Source: an uncultured Roseburia sp. (lineage in GTDB: Bacteria; Bacillota; Clostridia; Lachnospirales; Lachnospiraceae). From it: a stretch of DNA of 64,000 bases. This document shows, piece after piece, positions 25,603 to 34,632 of the stretch. Numbering within the stretch: position 1 is the stretch's first letter; each line of letters opens with the position of its first letter. The notes under the pieces are model-generated. The model was given only the letters and a program-made list of their open reading frames with translations, had not been told where the DNA came from and did not search any database. The position numbers were made by a program, and so were the translations under genes. Where the stretch lies: NCBI GenBank assembly GCA_910587865.1, contig CAJUNX010000018.1, positions 7,297-71,296 on the forward strand, in the 5' to 3' direction.

Positions 25603-26187
25603 ATGAGAGAGACGTTAAAAAAATTAAAGGCTGATATTATTTTATCCGCACTGCTCTGTGCCGTGCTTGGAATCGTGCTTCTGCTTTGGCCGGAGGCGAC
25701 GATTGACCTCGTCTGTAAGATACTGGCGGTCGGGCTGATCATCATGGGCGCGGTGCAGATCACATCCTATTTTACTGACAGGAGCATTCATCCCTTTGCG
25801 GGTGCGCTGGGGCTTCTTCTGGTGCTGGTGGGGATCTGGATCTTTCTTCGGCCGGGCAGCATTGTGAGCATTGTGCCGATCGTGATCGGCGTGATCCTCT
25901 GTGTGCACGGGATTCAGGATTTAAAGCTCTCATTTGAGACAAAAGAGAACGGATACGGGAACTGGTGGAGTATGCTGATTATCGCGGCGGTGAGCCTGCT
26001 CTTCGGCGTGATCTGCATCGTGAATGCCTTCGGCATGATAAAACTGGCGCTGAGGTTTATCGGGATCGCGCTGATCTATGACGGCGTATCGGATCTCTGG
26101 ATTGCAAACAGGGCGATCCGTGCGGCAAAGGCGGCGGGCGAGACGGCAAAAGCGCTGGACGTGGAGTATAAAGAGGTGGACGATTAA
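25603..26187 (+). CDS. HdeD/DUF308-type membrane protein
   Basis: A 194-residue protein with six hydrophobic segments in three pairs (for example ILSALLCAVLGIVLLLW, VGLIIMGAVQI, LGLLLVLVGIWIFL), a regular short-loop pattern typical of the HdeD/DUF308 family, and a charged C-terminal tail (AKALDVEYKEVDD). HdeD of E. coli is linked to acid resistance, but the function in Clostridia is unknown. GGAGGAAACG precedes the ATG at 25603. A 76-residue protein follows after one base. Confidence 0.8.
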   Translation: MRETLKKLKADIILSALLCAVLGIVLLLWPEATIDLVCKILAVGLIIMGAVQITSYFTDRSIHPFAGALGLLLVLVGIWIFLRPGSIVSIVPIVIGVILCVHGIQDLKLSFETKENGYGNWWSMLIIAAVSLLFGVICIVNAFGMIKLALRFIGIALIYDGVSDLWIANRAIRAAKAAGETAKALDVEYKEVDD

Positions 26188-26188
26188 A

Positions 26189-26419
26189 ATGCGCAGGGAA
26201 GAGTTTAAAATGGAGCGCACCGGCCTGCTTTCGGTCGGAGACGTGCTTCCGGTCACGGAGGGGAAGCTTCCGAATTCCTACTACTATACGCTGGGAAAGG
26301 CGTATGCGATGTCGGCGAACTATGCGGTCAGCGAGCGGATTTTGTCACAGGAGGGAACCGTGGTGGACGTCAAAGAGACGCCGAAGGGATATTTCGTGAC
26401 GGTAGAATTTGAGGAATAG
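26189..26419 (+). CDS. Small hypothetical protein
   Basis: A 76-residue soluble protein beginning MRREEFKMERTGLL and ending FVTVEFEE. It shares no motif I recognise. The ATG at 26189 lies one base after the preceding stop, with GAGGTGG about 10 bases upstream; the frame is open further upstream but inside the neighbouring gene. Tight spacing suggests co-transcription with the HdeD-like gene. An alternative start is the ATG at 26210. Confidence 0.65.
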   Translation: MRREEFKMERTGLLSVGDVLPVTEGKLPNSYYYTLGKAYAMSANYAVSERILSQEGTVVDVKETPKGYFVTVEFEE

Positions 26420-26448
26420 AGACAATAACGGCCAGAGGTGGGAGAGAT

Positions 26449-27018
26449 ATGACAGGCGGACAGGTGAGAGGAACGGTTGATGAGCTGCTGACGGAGAGCT
26501 TTAAAGAGCTGGCAAAAAGCCAGCCGATCGAAAAGATTACGATCCGGGAGATTACGGAGAAGGCAGGGGTGATCCGGCCGACCTTTTACAATCACTTTCA
26601 GGATAAATACGAGCTGCTGGAACGGATTATTTACACGGAGCTGATCGGGCCGATCAGGCCTTTGGTGGAAAACGGCCTGGTGCATGAGGGCCTGGTGCTT
26701 TTGTTTACCAATATGGAGAAGGACCGGGAGTTTTATATCCGGGCCAGCCGGCTGGAAGGGCAGAATTCGTTTGAGAGTATCGCGCAGGAATGTGTGGAGC
26801 GGCTTCTGCTCACAGAGATAAACAGCCGCGCGCAGGGAAAACCGCTGAAGTATGCCTGGCTGACGCCGGAGTGGATCGCGCGGTATTACGCTCACACGAT
26901 GTGTTTTGTGGCGGTGTCGTGGCTTCGGATGGGGATGACGGTGTCTGCGCGGGAGATGGCGGAGATTTACCGGTATATCATCGAGCGGTCGCTGGACGAG
27001 GTGTTATCCGAGCTTTAA
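26449..27018 (+). CDS. TetR-family transcriptional regulator
   Basis: A 189-residue regulator. The N-terminal DNA-binding helices are EKITIREITEKAGVIRPTFYNHFQDKYEL, a standard TetR helix-turn-helix with the TFYNHF recognition helix. The C-terminal ligand domain (YYAHTMCFVAVSWLRMGM) resembles the DhaS-like branch. It lies just upstream of an MMPL exporter and three inverted repeats, so repression of that exporter is the likely job. Confidence 0.92.
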   Translation: MTGGQVRGTVDELLTESFKELAKSQPIEKITIREITEKAGVIRPTFYNHFQDKYELLERIIYTELIGPIRPLVENGLVHEGLVLLFTNMEKDREFYIRASRLEGQNSFESIAQECVERLLLTEINSRAQGKPLKYAWLTPEWIARYYAHTMCFVAVSWLRMGMTVSAREMAEIYRYIIERSLDEVLSEL

Positions 27019-27066
27019 GGAGGAGGGACCGCATCCAGACAATGACATAAAGGTGTCGTTTGTTTT

Positions 27067-27172
27067 ATACATTTCCGGCAAAATGTATGGCGGGACGATA
27101 CAGACGGAAAAGATTGAATATGTTCATATTCGGTCTTTTTTTATACAATGTTTCCAGTAATGAAGGAAACAT
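27067..27172 (+). promoter_or_regulatory. Three inverted repeats between tetR-type and MMPL genes
   Basis: ATACATTT/AAATGTAT (27067-27074 and 27081-27088), GAATATG-TT-CATATTC (27116-27131) and ATGTTTCC/GGAAACAT (27148-27155 and 27165-27172) are perfect repeats. The last one ends right before the AAAGGAGG of the MMPL gene. One or more may be TetR operators; the middle one, followed by seven T, could instead act as a weak terminator. Confidence 0.5.
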
Positions 27173-27188
27173 AAAGGAGGCATTGCGG

Positions 27189-29303
27189 ATGATACGATTT
27201 GGAAAAGGGGTCGTCAGATGCCGGATACCGATTCTGATAATCAGTATTCTGCTTCTGATCCCGGCAGGGCTTGGTTATGTTCATACGAGAGTCAATTATG
27301 ATATCCTGACATATCTGCCCGGTGAGATTGAGACGATGAAGGGACAGGATATCATGCTTGAGGAATTCGGAACAGGTGCTTTTTCCTTCTGTGTTGTGGA
27401 GGGGATGGCGCCGAAGGACATCGCCGCGATGCGGGAGGAGATCGCAGCGGTGCCGCATGTGAAGTCCGTAATCTGGTATGATTCGATTGCGGATCTGAGT
27501 ATCCCGATGGAGTTTCTGCCGGATGATGTGTATGAGTTTTTTAACAACAGGGAGACGGACAGCACGCTTCTGGCAGTGCTCTACGACACATCGATGTCGG
27601 CGGATGAAACGATGGATGCAATCGAGGAGATCCGCGCGGCGGTAAACGGGCGCTGTGCGATCAGCGGGATGTCGGCCGTGGTGACGGATACGAAAAACCT
27701 TTCGAACAGGGAGACGCCGGTCTACGTGCTGATCGCAGTGATTCTGGCGGTTGTGGTGCTCTCGCTCACGATGGACTCCGCGGTGGCGCCGCTGTTTTTC
27801 CTCTTAAGCATCGGAATGGCGATCGTCTATAATCTGGGTAGCAATATGATTAAGGGAGAGATTTCCTATGTCACGCAGGCGCTGGCAGCGGTGCTCCAGC
27901 TCGGGGTTACCATGGATTACTCGATCTTTTTGTGGCACAGCTACGAGGAGCAGCAGAAGCGTTTTGACGGGGATAAAAAACGGGCGATGGCCCATGCGAT
28001 CTCAAATACGATCACGTCGGTTGCAGGGAGCTCTGTCACGACGGTAGCCGGGTTTATCGCTCTTTGTTTTATGAGCTTTACACTGGGCATGGATCTTGGG
28101 GTCGTCATGGCAAAAGGAGTGGTGATCGGTGTGATCTGCTGCGTGACCGTACTTCCGTCCATGCTGCTGGTGTTCGACCGTGCCATCGAGCGGACGAAGC
28201 ATCGGGCGATTATCCCGGATCTCGGTCGGATTGCCGGATGGGTTGTGGGACGATACAGGATATTTCTGGTACTGTTTGCCGTGATCCTGATTCCGGCGCT
28301 CTACGGCTACACGCATACAGAGGTCTATTATGATCTCGCGGGAACTCTGCCGAAAAGCCTTGAGAGCATCGCGGCAAATGACAAACTGAACGAGAACTTT
28401 AAGATGGGCGCGACCCACATGATCATTGCGGACAGCGGTTTGTCCCCGAAGGAGGCGGCTGCAATGCTCGATGAGATTGAGCAGGTGGACGGCGTGAAGA
28501 CGGCGTTAGGGCTGGATTCGCTGGCAGGGCCAGGGATACCGCGGGAATTTATTCCAGAGGACATCCGGGAGATCATGGTAAACGGCGACTATCAGATGAT
28601 GCTGGCGGTCTCGGAGTATGCGGTGGCTTCCGATGAGGTGAACGCGCAGTGTGAGGAGATCAGCCGCATTATTAGGAAGTATGACGGGACGGCGATGCTG
28701 ATCGGCGAAGCGCCCTGTACGAAGGATCTGATCGAGATCACGGATGAGGATTTTAAGACGGTCAGTATCGTTTCCATCGGTGCGATTTTTCTGATTATCC
28801 TCGTGGTATTCCGCTCGATATCGCTGCCGGTGATTCTGGTGTCCGTGATTGAATTTGCCATTTTTATCAATATGGGACTTCCGGCATACACACATACGAC
28901 ATTGCCGTTTATCGCGTCGATCGTGATCGGGACGATTCAGCTCGGAGCGACCGTGGATTACGCGATTCTGATGACAAACAAATATAAAAAGGCAAGGCGC
29001 CGGGGGGTGGAAAAACGTGAGGCAGTGACCGGCGCGCTGGAGGGCTCGGTGCAGTCTGTCATCGTCAGTGCGCTCAGCTTCTTTGCGGCAACCTTCGGCG
29101 TGGGGCTGTATTCCAATATCGATATGATCAGTTCCTTATGCTCGCTGATGGCGCGCGGCGCTCTGATCAGTATGTTTGTCGTTATATTTGTACTGCCGTC
29201 AATGTTTATGGTATTTGACAGACTGATCTGTGTGAGCAGCATCGGGTTTGTGGAGAAAAAGGAGAGGAGACAACAATATGAGATTTTCGGAATTGAAAAA
29301 TAA
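27189..29303 (+). CDS. MMPL/RND-superfamily transporter
   Basis: A 704-residue membrane protein of the MmpL/HpnN type: two repeats, each with one leading helix, a large extracytoplasmic domain and a bundle of five helices. The leader helices are IPILIISILLLIPAGLGYVH and YRIFLVLFAVILIPALYGYTH. QLGVTMDYSIFLWH and QLGATVDYAILMTNK are the matching fourth-helix motifs with acidic residues that carry protons. AAAGGAGG lies 8 bases upstream of the ATG at 27189. Likely exports a lipid or cell-envelope compound; the substrate is unknown. Confidence 0.93.
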   Translation: MIRFGKGVVRCRIPILIISILLLIPAGLGYVHTRVNYDILTYLPGEIETMKGQDIMLEEFGTGAFSFCVVEGMAPKDIAAMREEIAAVPHVKSVIWYDSIADLSIPMEFLPDDVYEFFNNRETDSTLLAVLYDTSMSADETMDAIEEIRAAVNGRCAISGMSAVVTDTKNLSNRETPVYVLIAVILAVVVLSLTMDSAVAPLFFLLSIGMAIVYNLGSNMIKGEISYVTQALAAVLQLGVTMDYSIFLWHSYEEQQKRFDGDKKRAMAHAISNTITSVAGSSVTTVAGFIALCFMSFTLGMDLGVVMAKGVVIGVICCVTVLPSMLLVFDRAIERTKHRAIIPDLGRIAGWVVGRYRIFLVLFAVILIPALYGYTHTEVYYDLAGTLPKSLESIAANDKLNENFKMGATHMIIADSGLSPKEAAAMLDEIEQVDGVKTALGLDSLAGPGIPREFIPEDIREIMVNGDYQMMLAVSEYAVASDEVNAQCEEISRIIRKYDGTAMLIGEAPCTKDLIEITDEDFKTVSIVSIGAIFLIILVVFRSISLPVILVSVIEFAIFINMGLPAYTHTTLPFIASIVIGTIQLGATVDYAILMTNKYKKARRRGVEKREAVTGALEGSVQSVIVSALSFFAATFGVGLYSNIDMISSLCSLMARGALISMFVVIFVLPSMFMVFDRLICVSSIGFVEKKERRQQYEIFGIEK

Positions 29304-31386
29304 ATTTAAAAGCAGATTTAATATTCGGATGATCGCGGGCGTGCTGGTGTTTTCGCTGGTCGGAACAGGCACATATGTATGCGAGGCGGGCACGGCAAAG
29401 GGAAATGAAGTGCAGGACGCACAGGAGGAGAGTACGCTGTCTGAGGCGATAGGAGAAAGTCTGACGGCGTCGGAACAGGAGGTCGGAAAGGAGGAGACGG
29501 TCTATATCATCGCCGAAAATACCGGTGAAGCCAAAAAGGTGATGGTATCGGAGCATCTGATCAATTCGGAACGGGAGGATGTGCTGCAGGACCAGTCAGA
29601 GCTTACAGAAATTGAAAATGTAAAGGGAGATGAAACTTTTGAACAGAACGGAGCCCGGCTTACATGGCAGGCGGACGGAAACGATATTTATTACCGGGGA
29701 AACAGTGAGAAGGAGCTGCCGGTGACGCAGAACATCACCTATTTCCTGGACGGAAAGGAAATTGATCCAAAGGAGCTGGCCGGAAAATCCGGGACGGTAA
29801 GGATCCGGTTTGACTATACGAACCACACGAAAGAGTCGGTGAGCATTAACGGGAAAGAGGAGACGGTTCATGTGCCGTTTGTGGCGGTCAGCGGCCTGGT
29901 GCTGGATGATCATTTCCGCAATATCCGGGTGACAAACGGGAGGACGATGACGGACGGCAGCAGAACCATCATAATCGGCTATGCGCTGCCGGGATTAAAG
30001 GACAGTCTGAAGATTGACGAGACGGATTTTGACAGCAGGATTGCGATACCGGACTATTTTGAGGTGACGGCCGAGGCGACGGATTTTTCGCTGGACATGA
30101 CGATGACGGTGGTCACGAATGCAGCGGGGCTGTCCGCAGACGGGGAGACCGGGGATCTTTCTTCTTTGGAGGAGATGCTCGATGCGATGACCGGTGCGAT
30201 GGATCAGCTCGGCGACGGTTCCGCGGAACTCGCGGAAGGGATGGATACGCTGCAGGGAAAGCTCGGGGAGTTTTCAAACGGCGTGAACAGCCTGCAGAGC
30301 GGGCTTGGCGCGTATACGAACGGAGCGTCACAGCTTGCCGACGGAGCGGGTCAGCTGAAAACCGGGATCGATGAGCTTGCGGGGAATGTCCCGGCCCTGG
30401 CGGACGGTGTCGGTCAGCTAAAAGCCGGATCGTCAAATGCGGTGAACGGGGCAAATGCGCTGCGGGACGGTGCGGGCAGTCTGAAGGAGGGAAGCGCACA
30501 GCTGAAAGCCGGCGTGGATCAGATGGTCGGAATCGTAAACGGCATGGGGAGTCAGATCGAGGAAAGCAAAGCGCTGTATCAGCAGGCCGTACTGCAGCAG
30601 GCGGGAGTGCCGTATGCGTCCGCGGATGAAGTCGGTGCAAAGATCGGTGAGCTTCAGGGACAGCGGGACGCCCTGACAAATACGATTGCCGCGGCGCTTA
30701 ACGCGGGCAGCACGACGATTCCTCTGCCGGACGGAAGTACACAAAATGTAGCGGATCTGGTATTGCAGCTCGGACAGATCAACGCGGGACTGGAAAGTCT
30801 TCAGAAGCTTTACGGGATGCTTGAGGGCGGAACGACGGCGCTGTCACAGGTACAGTCAGCGATTGCCGGAGCGGATACGAACGGACAGCTGACACAGCTT
30901 CAGAGCGGAGCGGCGCAGGTTGCAGACGGAGCGGCGGCACTGTCGGACGGAGCGGTCAGCCTCGCGGACGGCCTTGCGGCACTTGACAGCGGACTTGGCG
31001 CTCTGAATGAAAAAACAGGAGCGCTCAGTGCAGGCGTCACCCGGCTGACGGACGGGGCAAATCAGCTTGCCGGCGGTTCGGCAGAACTTGCATCCCAAAA
31101 CGACGCGCTGATGGACGGCGTCTCTCAGCTGGCGGGAGGAACCACCGCACTCATCGACGGCGCAGGGACGCTTGGTGACGGAGCGCATGCGCTGGCGGAC
31201 GGTATTGTGACATTGAATGAGGAAGGCATTCAGCGTATACTCGATTCCTATAACGGGGATATGGAACCCCTGATGGAACGCATTCAGGCAGTGACTGACG
31301 CCGGAAACACGTATCAGAGCTATGCAGGGATAGCGGATGAAGTCAGCGGCAGCGTGCGGTTTGTGTGGCGGACGGAGGGAGTATAA
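29278..31386 (+). CDS. Exported LxxG heptad-repeat (YhgE/Pip-like) protein
   Basis: A 702-residue protein that overlaps the MMPL gene by 26 bases. A signal sequence or anchor spans residues 17-38 (MIAGVLVFSLVGTGTYVCEA). Residues 90-270 form a beta-rich domain. From about 285 to 660 it consists of 7-residue repeats of the xxxLxxG type (LADGAGQLKTG, LSDGAVSLADG), predicted as a long extracellular helix or coiled coil. No C-terminal membrane segment is seen. Pairing with MMPL exporters is common in Firmicutes; it probably acts as the extracytoplasmic partner. Confidence 0.85.
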   Translation: MRFSELKNKFKSRFNIRMIAGVLVFSLVGTGTYVCEAGTAKGNEVQDAQEESTLSEAIGESLTASEQEVGKEETVYIIAENTGEAKKVMVSEHLINSEREDVLQDQSELTEIENVKGDETFEQNGARLTWQADGNDIYYRGNSEKELPVTQNITYFLDGKEIDPKELAGKSGTVRIRFDYTNHTKESVSINGKEETVHVPFVAVSGLVLDDHFRNIRVTNGRTMTDGSRTIIIGYALPGLKDSLKIDETDFDSRIAIPDYFEVTAEATDFSLDMTMTVVTNAAGLSADGETGDLSSLEEMLDAMTGAMDQLGDGSAELAEGMDTLQGKLGEFSNGVNSLQSGLGAYTNGASQLADGAGQLKTGIDELAGNVPALADGVGQLKAGSSNAVNGANALRDGAGSLKEGSAQLKAGVDQMVGIVNGMGSQIEESKALYQQAVLQQAGVPYASADEVGAKIGELQGQRDALTNTIAAALNAGSTTIPLPDGSTQNVADLVLQLGQINAGLESLQKLYGMLEGGTTALSQVQSAIAGADTNGQLTQLQSGAAQVADGAAALSDGAVSLADGLAALDSGLGALNEKTGALSAGVTRLTDGANQLAGGSAELASQNDALMDGVSQLAGGTTALIDGAGTLGDGAHALADGIVTLNEEGIQRILDSYNGDMEPLMERIQAVTDAGNTYQSYAGIADEVSGSVRFVWRTEGV

Positions 31387-31435
31387 ATCTGACTGAGCTG
31401 TTATCTGGCGGTCAGAACGGCTGAACGAAGTGGAG

Positions 31436-31465
31436 TCAGGAAAGCACGTAAAAGTGTTTTCCTGA
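31436..31465 (+). other. Hairpin after the MMPL operon
   Basis: TCAGGAAAGCAC (31436-31447) pairs with GTGTTTTCCTGA (31454-31465), 12 pairs with one G-T, but A residues rather than T follow, so it is not a classic terminator on this strand. Confidence 0.5.
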
Positions 31466-31505
31466 AAAACTTGAATATGTCGTAAAAATCTGTTATCATA
31501 AGATA

Positions 31506-31600
31506 CGTAGAAGGAAACAACCGCCCACAAGTGGTTTGACCCGAGTAGAATAGAAAATACCACCCTTTAACCGGTCAAAGTTTCAAGGGTGGTTTTTTTG
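31506..31600 (+). ncRNA. Candidate small structured RNA
   Basis: TTGAAT (31471-31476) and TATCAT (31494-31499), 17 bases apart, form a promoter whose transcript would start near 31506 and end at the terminator at 31559-31599, about 95 bases, with no reading frame of note. TTTGACC at 31535-31541 is complementary to GGTCAAA at 31573-31579 in the terminator loop, allowing a pseudoknot or alternative fold. It matches no RNA family I recognise and no gene lies downstream on this strand. Confidence 0.45.
31559..31599 (+). terminator. Rho-independent terminator
   Basis: ACCACCCTT (31559-31567) pairs with AAGGGTGGT (31585-31593), followed by seven T. It ends 9 bases before the convergent pilT-like gene. 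Confidence 0.85.
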
Positions 31601-31607
31601 TTGTTTA

Positions 31608-32663
31608 TTATAGTTTCTTCCCCAGCATATCCGGATTTGTCGCATATTTCAGCGCGGTATCCCGGCTGATCCGCCCCTGCTTATGCAGAGCGAGCAGGCT
31701 GTTGTCCATGGAGATCATATCCTCCCTGGCAGCGGAATAGATCTGCGCATCGATCTGCGGCACCTTATTCTCGCGGATCATGTTGCGGATGGCCGAGGTC
31801 ACCGTCAGGATCTCAAGCGCAGGAACCATGCCGCCGTCTGTGGTCGGTACCAGCTGCTGGGAGATCACGGCATTTAAAACCGTTGAGAGCTGGATACAGA
31901 TCTGCCGCTGCTGGTTTGCAGGGAAGACGTCGATGATCCGGTCAATCGTGTTGGCGGCGCCGATGGTGTGGAGCGTCGAGAGCAGGAGATGTCCGGTCTC
32001 AGCGGCCGTCATGGCGACATTGATGGTCTCATAATCACGCATCTCACCGAGCAGTATGACATCCGGACTCTGGCGCAGCGCGGCGCGCAGCGCGGTGACA
32101 TAGCTGTCGGTATCCACATTGATCTCACGCTGGCTCACGATACTGTTTGAGTGCCGGTGCAGATATTCGATCGGATCCTCGAGCGTGATGATATGTTTTC
32201 GCTGATTCTGGTTGATCTGGTCGATGATGCAGGCAAGCGTCGTCGATTTTCCGCTTCCCGCCGGGCCGGTCACGAGAATCATGCCCTTGCCGCTGTCGCC
32301 GAGGTGCAGAATATACTCCGGGATATGCAGCTCCTTAAAATCGGGCAGATCAAACGTGATGATCCGGATGACCGCGGAGAGAGCGCCTCTCTGTTTAAAC
32401 GCACTCACACGAAAACGGGAGAGACCCGTGATCGCAAAAGAAAAATCGTCATCCCAGGTATTGTGAAGGATACCGATATCGCGGTTGGAAGCGAGCGAAT
32501 AAATCTCGGTTACAAATCGTTCCGTGTCTGCCGGCAGCAGTTTCTCTCCGTTGATCTGACAGATCGCTCCGTTCCTGCGGAAGGAAACGGGAAGTCCGGC
32601 AACAATAAATACATCCGAGGCATGCTCCGCAATGGCATGCTCTAAAAGTTCATTCAGATTCAT
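31608..32663 (-). CDS. pilT: PilT-type pilus retraction ATPase
   Basis: A 351-residue hexameric secretion ATPase. Walker A is GPAGSGKS at residues 133-140; LEDPIEYLHRH is the Asp box region, ILLGEMRDYETI is Walker B, and LLSTLHT holds the His box. AIRNMIRE near residue 298 matches the AIRNLIRE signature of PilT retraction motors rather than PilB. AAGGAG lies 11 bases upstream. It is the last gene of the pilus-like operon and the only ATPase in it. A GspE/PilB-type extension role cannot be excluded. Confidence 0.88.
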   Translation of the reverse strand: MNLNELLEHAIAEHASDVFIVAGLPVSFRRNGAICQINGEKLLPADTERFVTEIYSLASNRDIGILHNTWDDDFSFAITGLSRFRVSAFKQRGALSAVIRIITFDLPDFKELHIPEYILHLGDSGKGMILVTGPAGSGKSTTLACIIDQINQNQRKHIITLEDPIEYLHRHSNSIVSQREINVDTDSYVTALRAALRQSPDVILLGEMRDYETINVAMTAAETGHLLLSTLHTIGAANTIDRIIDVFPANQQRQICIQLSTVLNAVISQQLVPTTDGGMVPALEILTVTSAIRNMIRENKVPQIDAQIYSAAREDMISMDNSLLALHKQGRISRDTALKYATNPDMLGKKL

Positions 32664-32725
32664 AGCAGTCTGGGCTCCTTTTGTTTGACATGAGGGCAGT
32701 TCGCAGGGCGTGCTGCCCGTTGTTT

Positions 32726-33232
32726 TTAATCTCCGACGGGCGCAAGATTCAAGGTGTCGTCAGCTTCCCATTCGCGGGTGCTTATCACCTGCCAGGCCCG
32801 GATCGTATAATAGGTATCTTCACTGGTATAATCGGTCACATCCAGCGTCACCTGCAGCGCCTGGGAATCGCCGCACGGTATCTGAAAGGAAACCGACGGC
32901 AGTGCGCTTTCTGTAAGGCAGGAGATTGTCACGCCTTCCAGGCTGGCGCCGTCCAGCGACATCGCCACAGTGGAAAAATAGGCGGTTCCCGAAGCGGATG
33001 CCGCTGTCTCTTCGAGGATCCGGTCAATCTCGCCGGTAATCACCTCGGCTTTCGTGGATGCCTCATAATAGCCCGTTTTGTGTGCAGCCAGCCGCCCGGC
33101 AAACGAGTAATCACTCTGCGCGCTCGAGAGCGAAAGGATTGCAAAGGTAGCCAGGCACAGAACGAGAAAGATGACCAGCAGGGAGGAAGAACCGATATTT
33201 ACAACCGTAGAATCCTGTTTTTCTTTTTTCAA
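32726..33232 (-). CDS. Pilus-associated membrane protein (minor pilin-like)
   Basis: A 168-residue protein with one N-terminal hydrophobic helix (SSSLLVIFLVLCLATFAILSL, about residues 14-35) and an extracytoplasmic remainder, a layout like the PilX/GspK-type minor pilins, though no E5-type prepilin motif is evident. The start is TTG at 33232 with AAGGAGG 8 bases upstream; TTGA overlaps the stop of the preceding gene, so translation is probably coupled. Function is inferred from topology and operon. Confidence 0.65.
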   Translation of the reverse strand: MKKEKQDSTVVNIGSSSLLVIFLVLCLATFAILSLSSAQSDYSFAGRLAAHKTGYYEASTKAEVITGEIDRILEETAASASGTAYFSTVAMSLDGASLEGVTISCLTESALPSVSFQIPCGDSQALQVTLDVTDYTSEDTYYTIRAWQVISTREWEADDTLNLAPVGD

Positions 33233-33768
33233 TGTCCTGTCCTCCTTGCGATGTGGTGCTGTATCTTAAGCTCATAGACGATACGGCCGGATTCGGAACG
33301 GGAACTGTCATCGGATTCGGAACGGGAACCTTCGCCCGGCCCGCCGTCCGGCGCATATGTCGTCACCTGCATCGCGGCGTCAAGCATCTGCTCTTCCTCC
33401 GTCAGAGAAACCGTCAGAAGGTAGGCCGCATGTTCCTTTTGGCAGGGTTCAAACGTATCACTGTAATAAATGGCAAGCTCCCGTCCGGCCCCTGTCTGTT
33501 CGGTCCCGTCCTGCGGGCTGACCGCCTCCGGATACAGTTCCTGCAGCAGTGCGGCGGCATTTTCCGCGCCGTCGGTGCCGCAAACGATCTCGGCGACGCC
33601 GGAGCATTCGTTTACCGCGTGGTTTAATGCCTCCGAATCACGACTCAGCAGGTGTGACCGGACAAAAAACTGTACACAGACGCCGCTTGCAACCGAGAAA
33701 AAAAGGATGGCAAGGATCAGTTCCATCAAAAATAAGCTTGAAGACCTGGCTCTGCTTTTACGTACCAT
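33229..33768 (-). CDS. Prepilin-like protein
   Basis: A 179-residue protein. The N-terminus has basic residues followed by SSLFLMELILAILFFSVASG, which resembles a class III (prepilin) signal with glutamate five to six positions into the hydrophobic helix. The C-terminal third is serine/aspartate-rich (GEGSRSESDDSSRSESG). ATG at 33768 has AGGA seven bases upstream; an in-frame TTG lies two codons before it. It fits a minor pilin in a system whose peptidase is not encoded here. Confidence 0.65.
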   Translation of the reverse strand: MVRKSRARSSSLFLMELILAILFFSVASGVCVQFFVRSHLLSRDSEALNHAVNECSGVAEIVCGTDGAENAAALLQELYPEAVSPQDGTEQTGAGRELAIYYSDTFEPCQKEHAAYLLTVSLTEEEQMLDAAMQVTTYAPDGGPGEGSRSESDDSSRSESGRIVYELKIQHHIARRTGH

Positions 33769-33792
33769 AATCAAATCCTGTCCTTTCCTGTT

Positions 33793-34284
33793 CTAATCGC
33801 GCGAGGCGCTTCGGATCCCGATGATGGCCGAGGAACGGCGCATCTTCTGATCCGTACATTCAAATTCCAGCAGATTGTCGGAAAGCGGACGGATCGAAAA
33901 CGATTCGATCTCAAGAATCGTCTGACCGTCAGAAGCCTTCGCCTCCACGCCGTCCCGGACAAACAGCTCTTTTAAAGCCCCGTCATAAGCGTAGATATAG
34001 GTAAAATAACTGTTTTCCCCATAAGTCTGTTCCATGATCAGCGCATCGCATCCGTCAAAGCTTCCGGCATAAATACCGCCGTCGGCGTCCGACTGGTGGA
34101 TCTTTTCGGTGATGTAGGAAAGCCCGGTGCGTGACGTATAATTCAGGGAAGAGCTTTCCGTGGTGGAGCGGTAGACGCCGGCTGCGAGCAGGATCAGCGT
34201 CACTGCGGAAAGCGCAAATACAAAAAACAGCGCCACCGGGAACAAAAAATCAATCATATGTTTTCGGCTGGTGTGAAAACGCAT
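33793..34284 (-). CDS. DUF4860 protein, pilus operon
   Basis: A 163-residue protein with the N-terminal pattern FHTSRKHMIDFLFPVALFFV followed by a long hydrophobic helix to about residue 36, characteristic of DUF4860, a Clostridia family found in type IV pilus-like clusters. The rest is extracytoplasmic. Its ATG shares one base with the stop of the previous gene, with GAGGGGGG upstream. Probably a minor pilin or assembly factor. Confidence 0.75.
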   Translation of the reverse strand: MRFHTSRKHMIDFLFPVALFFVFALSAVTLILLAAGVYRSTTESSSLNYTSRTGLSYITEKIHQSDADGGIYAGSFDGCDALIMEQTYGENSYFTYIYAYDGALKELFVRDGVEAKASDGQTILEIESFSIRPLSDNLLEFECTDQKMRRSSAIIGIRSASRD

Positions 34285-34616
34285 TACCGGTCCCCCCTCT
34301 CGATCACAGTGATATCCGGCAGAATATTGGAACCGGAAACACGGTAATCCACAAAAAACAGATCCTCGTCATAGACCAGTCCGTAGTGCTCCTTCAGATA
34401 ATCGAGACTCTCCGGATAAGCGCCCTCGATCGTATAACAATAGGTGATGCTGCGCATCAGGGCGTTTTCCAGACTTTCCTTCTGCCTCCTGCGCGTGTCG
34501 CCCGAAAAGGACGAAATCCCCTGAAAAAAAAGGAGAAGAATCGCCAGAAACACACAGACGGATAACAGAAAACGCGGCATATGGCGGGATTCCTTCTGAT
34601 ATTGAAAACGGCTCAT
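34284..34616 (-). CDS. Small pseudopilin-like protein
   Basis: A 110-residue protein. After a basic start, residues 14-34 are hydrophobic (RFLLSVCVFLAILLLFFQG). The soluble part contains IEGAYPESLDYLKEHYGL, similar to the GxYP-x-SLxxL element found after the helix of GspG-type pseudopilins. GGGAGG lies 6 bases before the ATG at 34616. The helix lacks a clear prepilin cleavage site, so it may be a non-cleaved pilin relative. Confidence 0.6.
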   Translation of the reverse strand: MSRFQYQKESRHMPRFLLSVCVFLAILLLFFQGISSFSGDTRRRQKESLENALMRSITYCYTIEGAYPESLDYLKEHYGLVYDEDLFFVDYRVSGSNILPDITVIERGDR

Positions 34617-34632
34617 AATAATCCTCCCGTAC

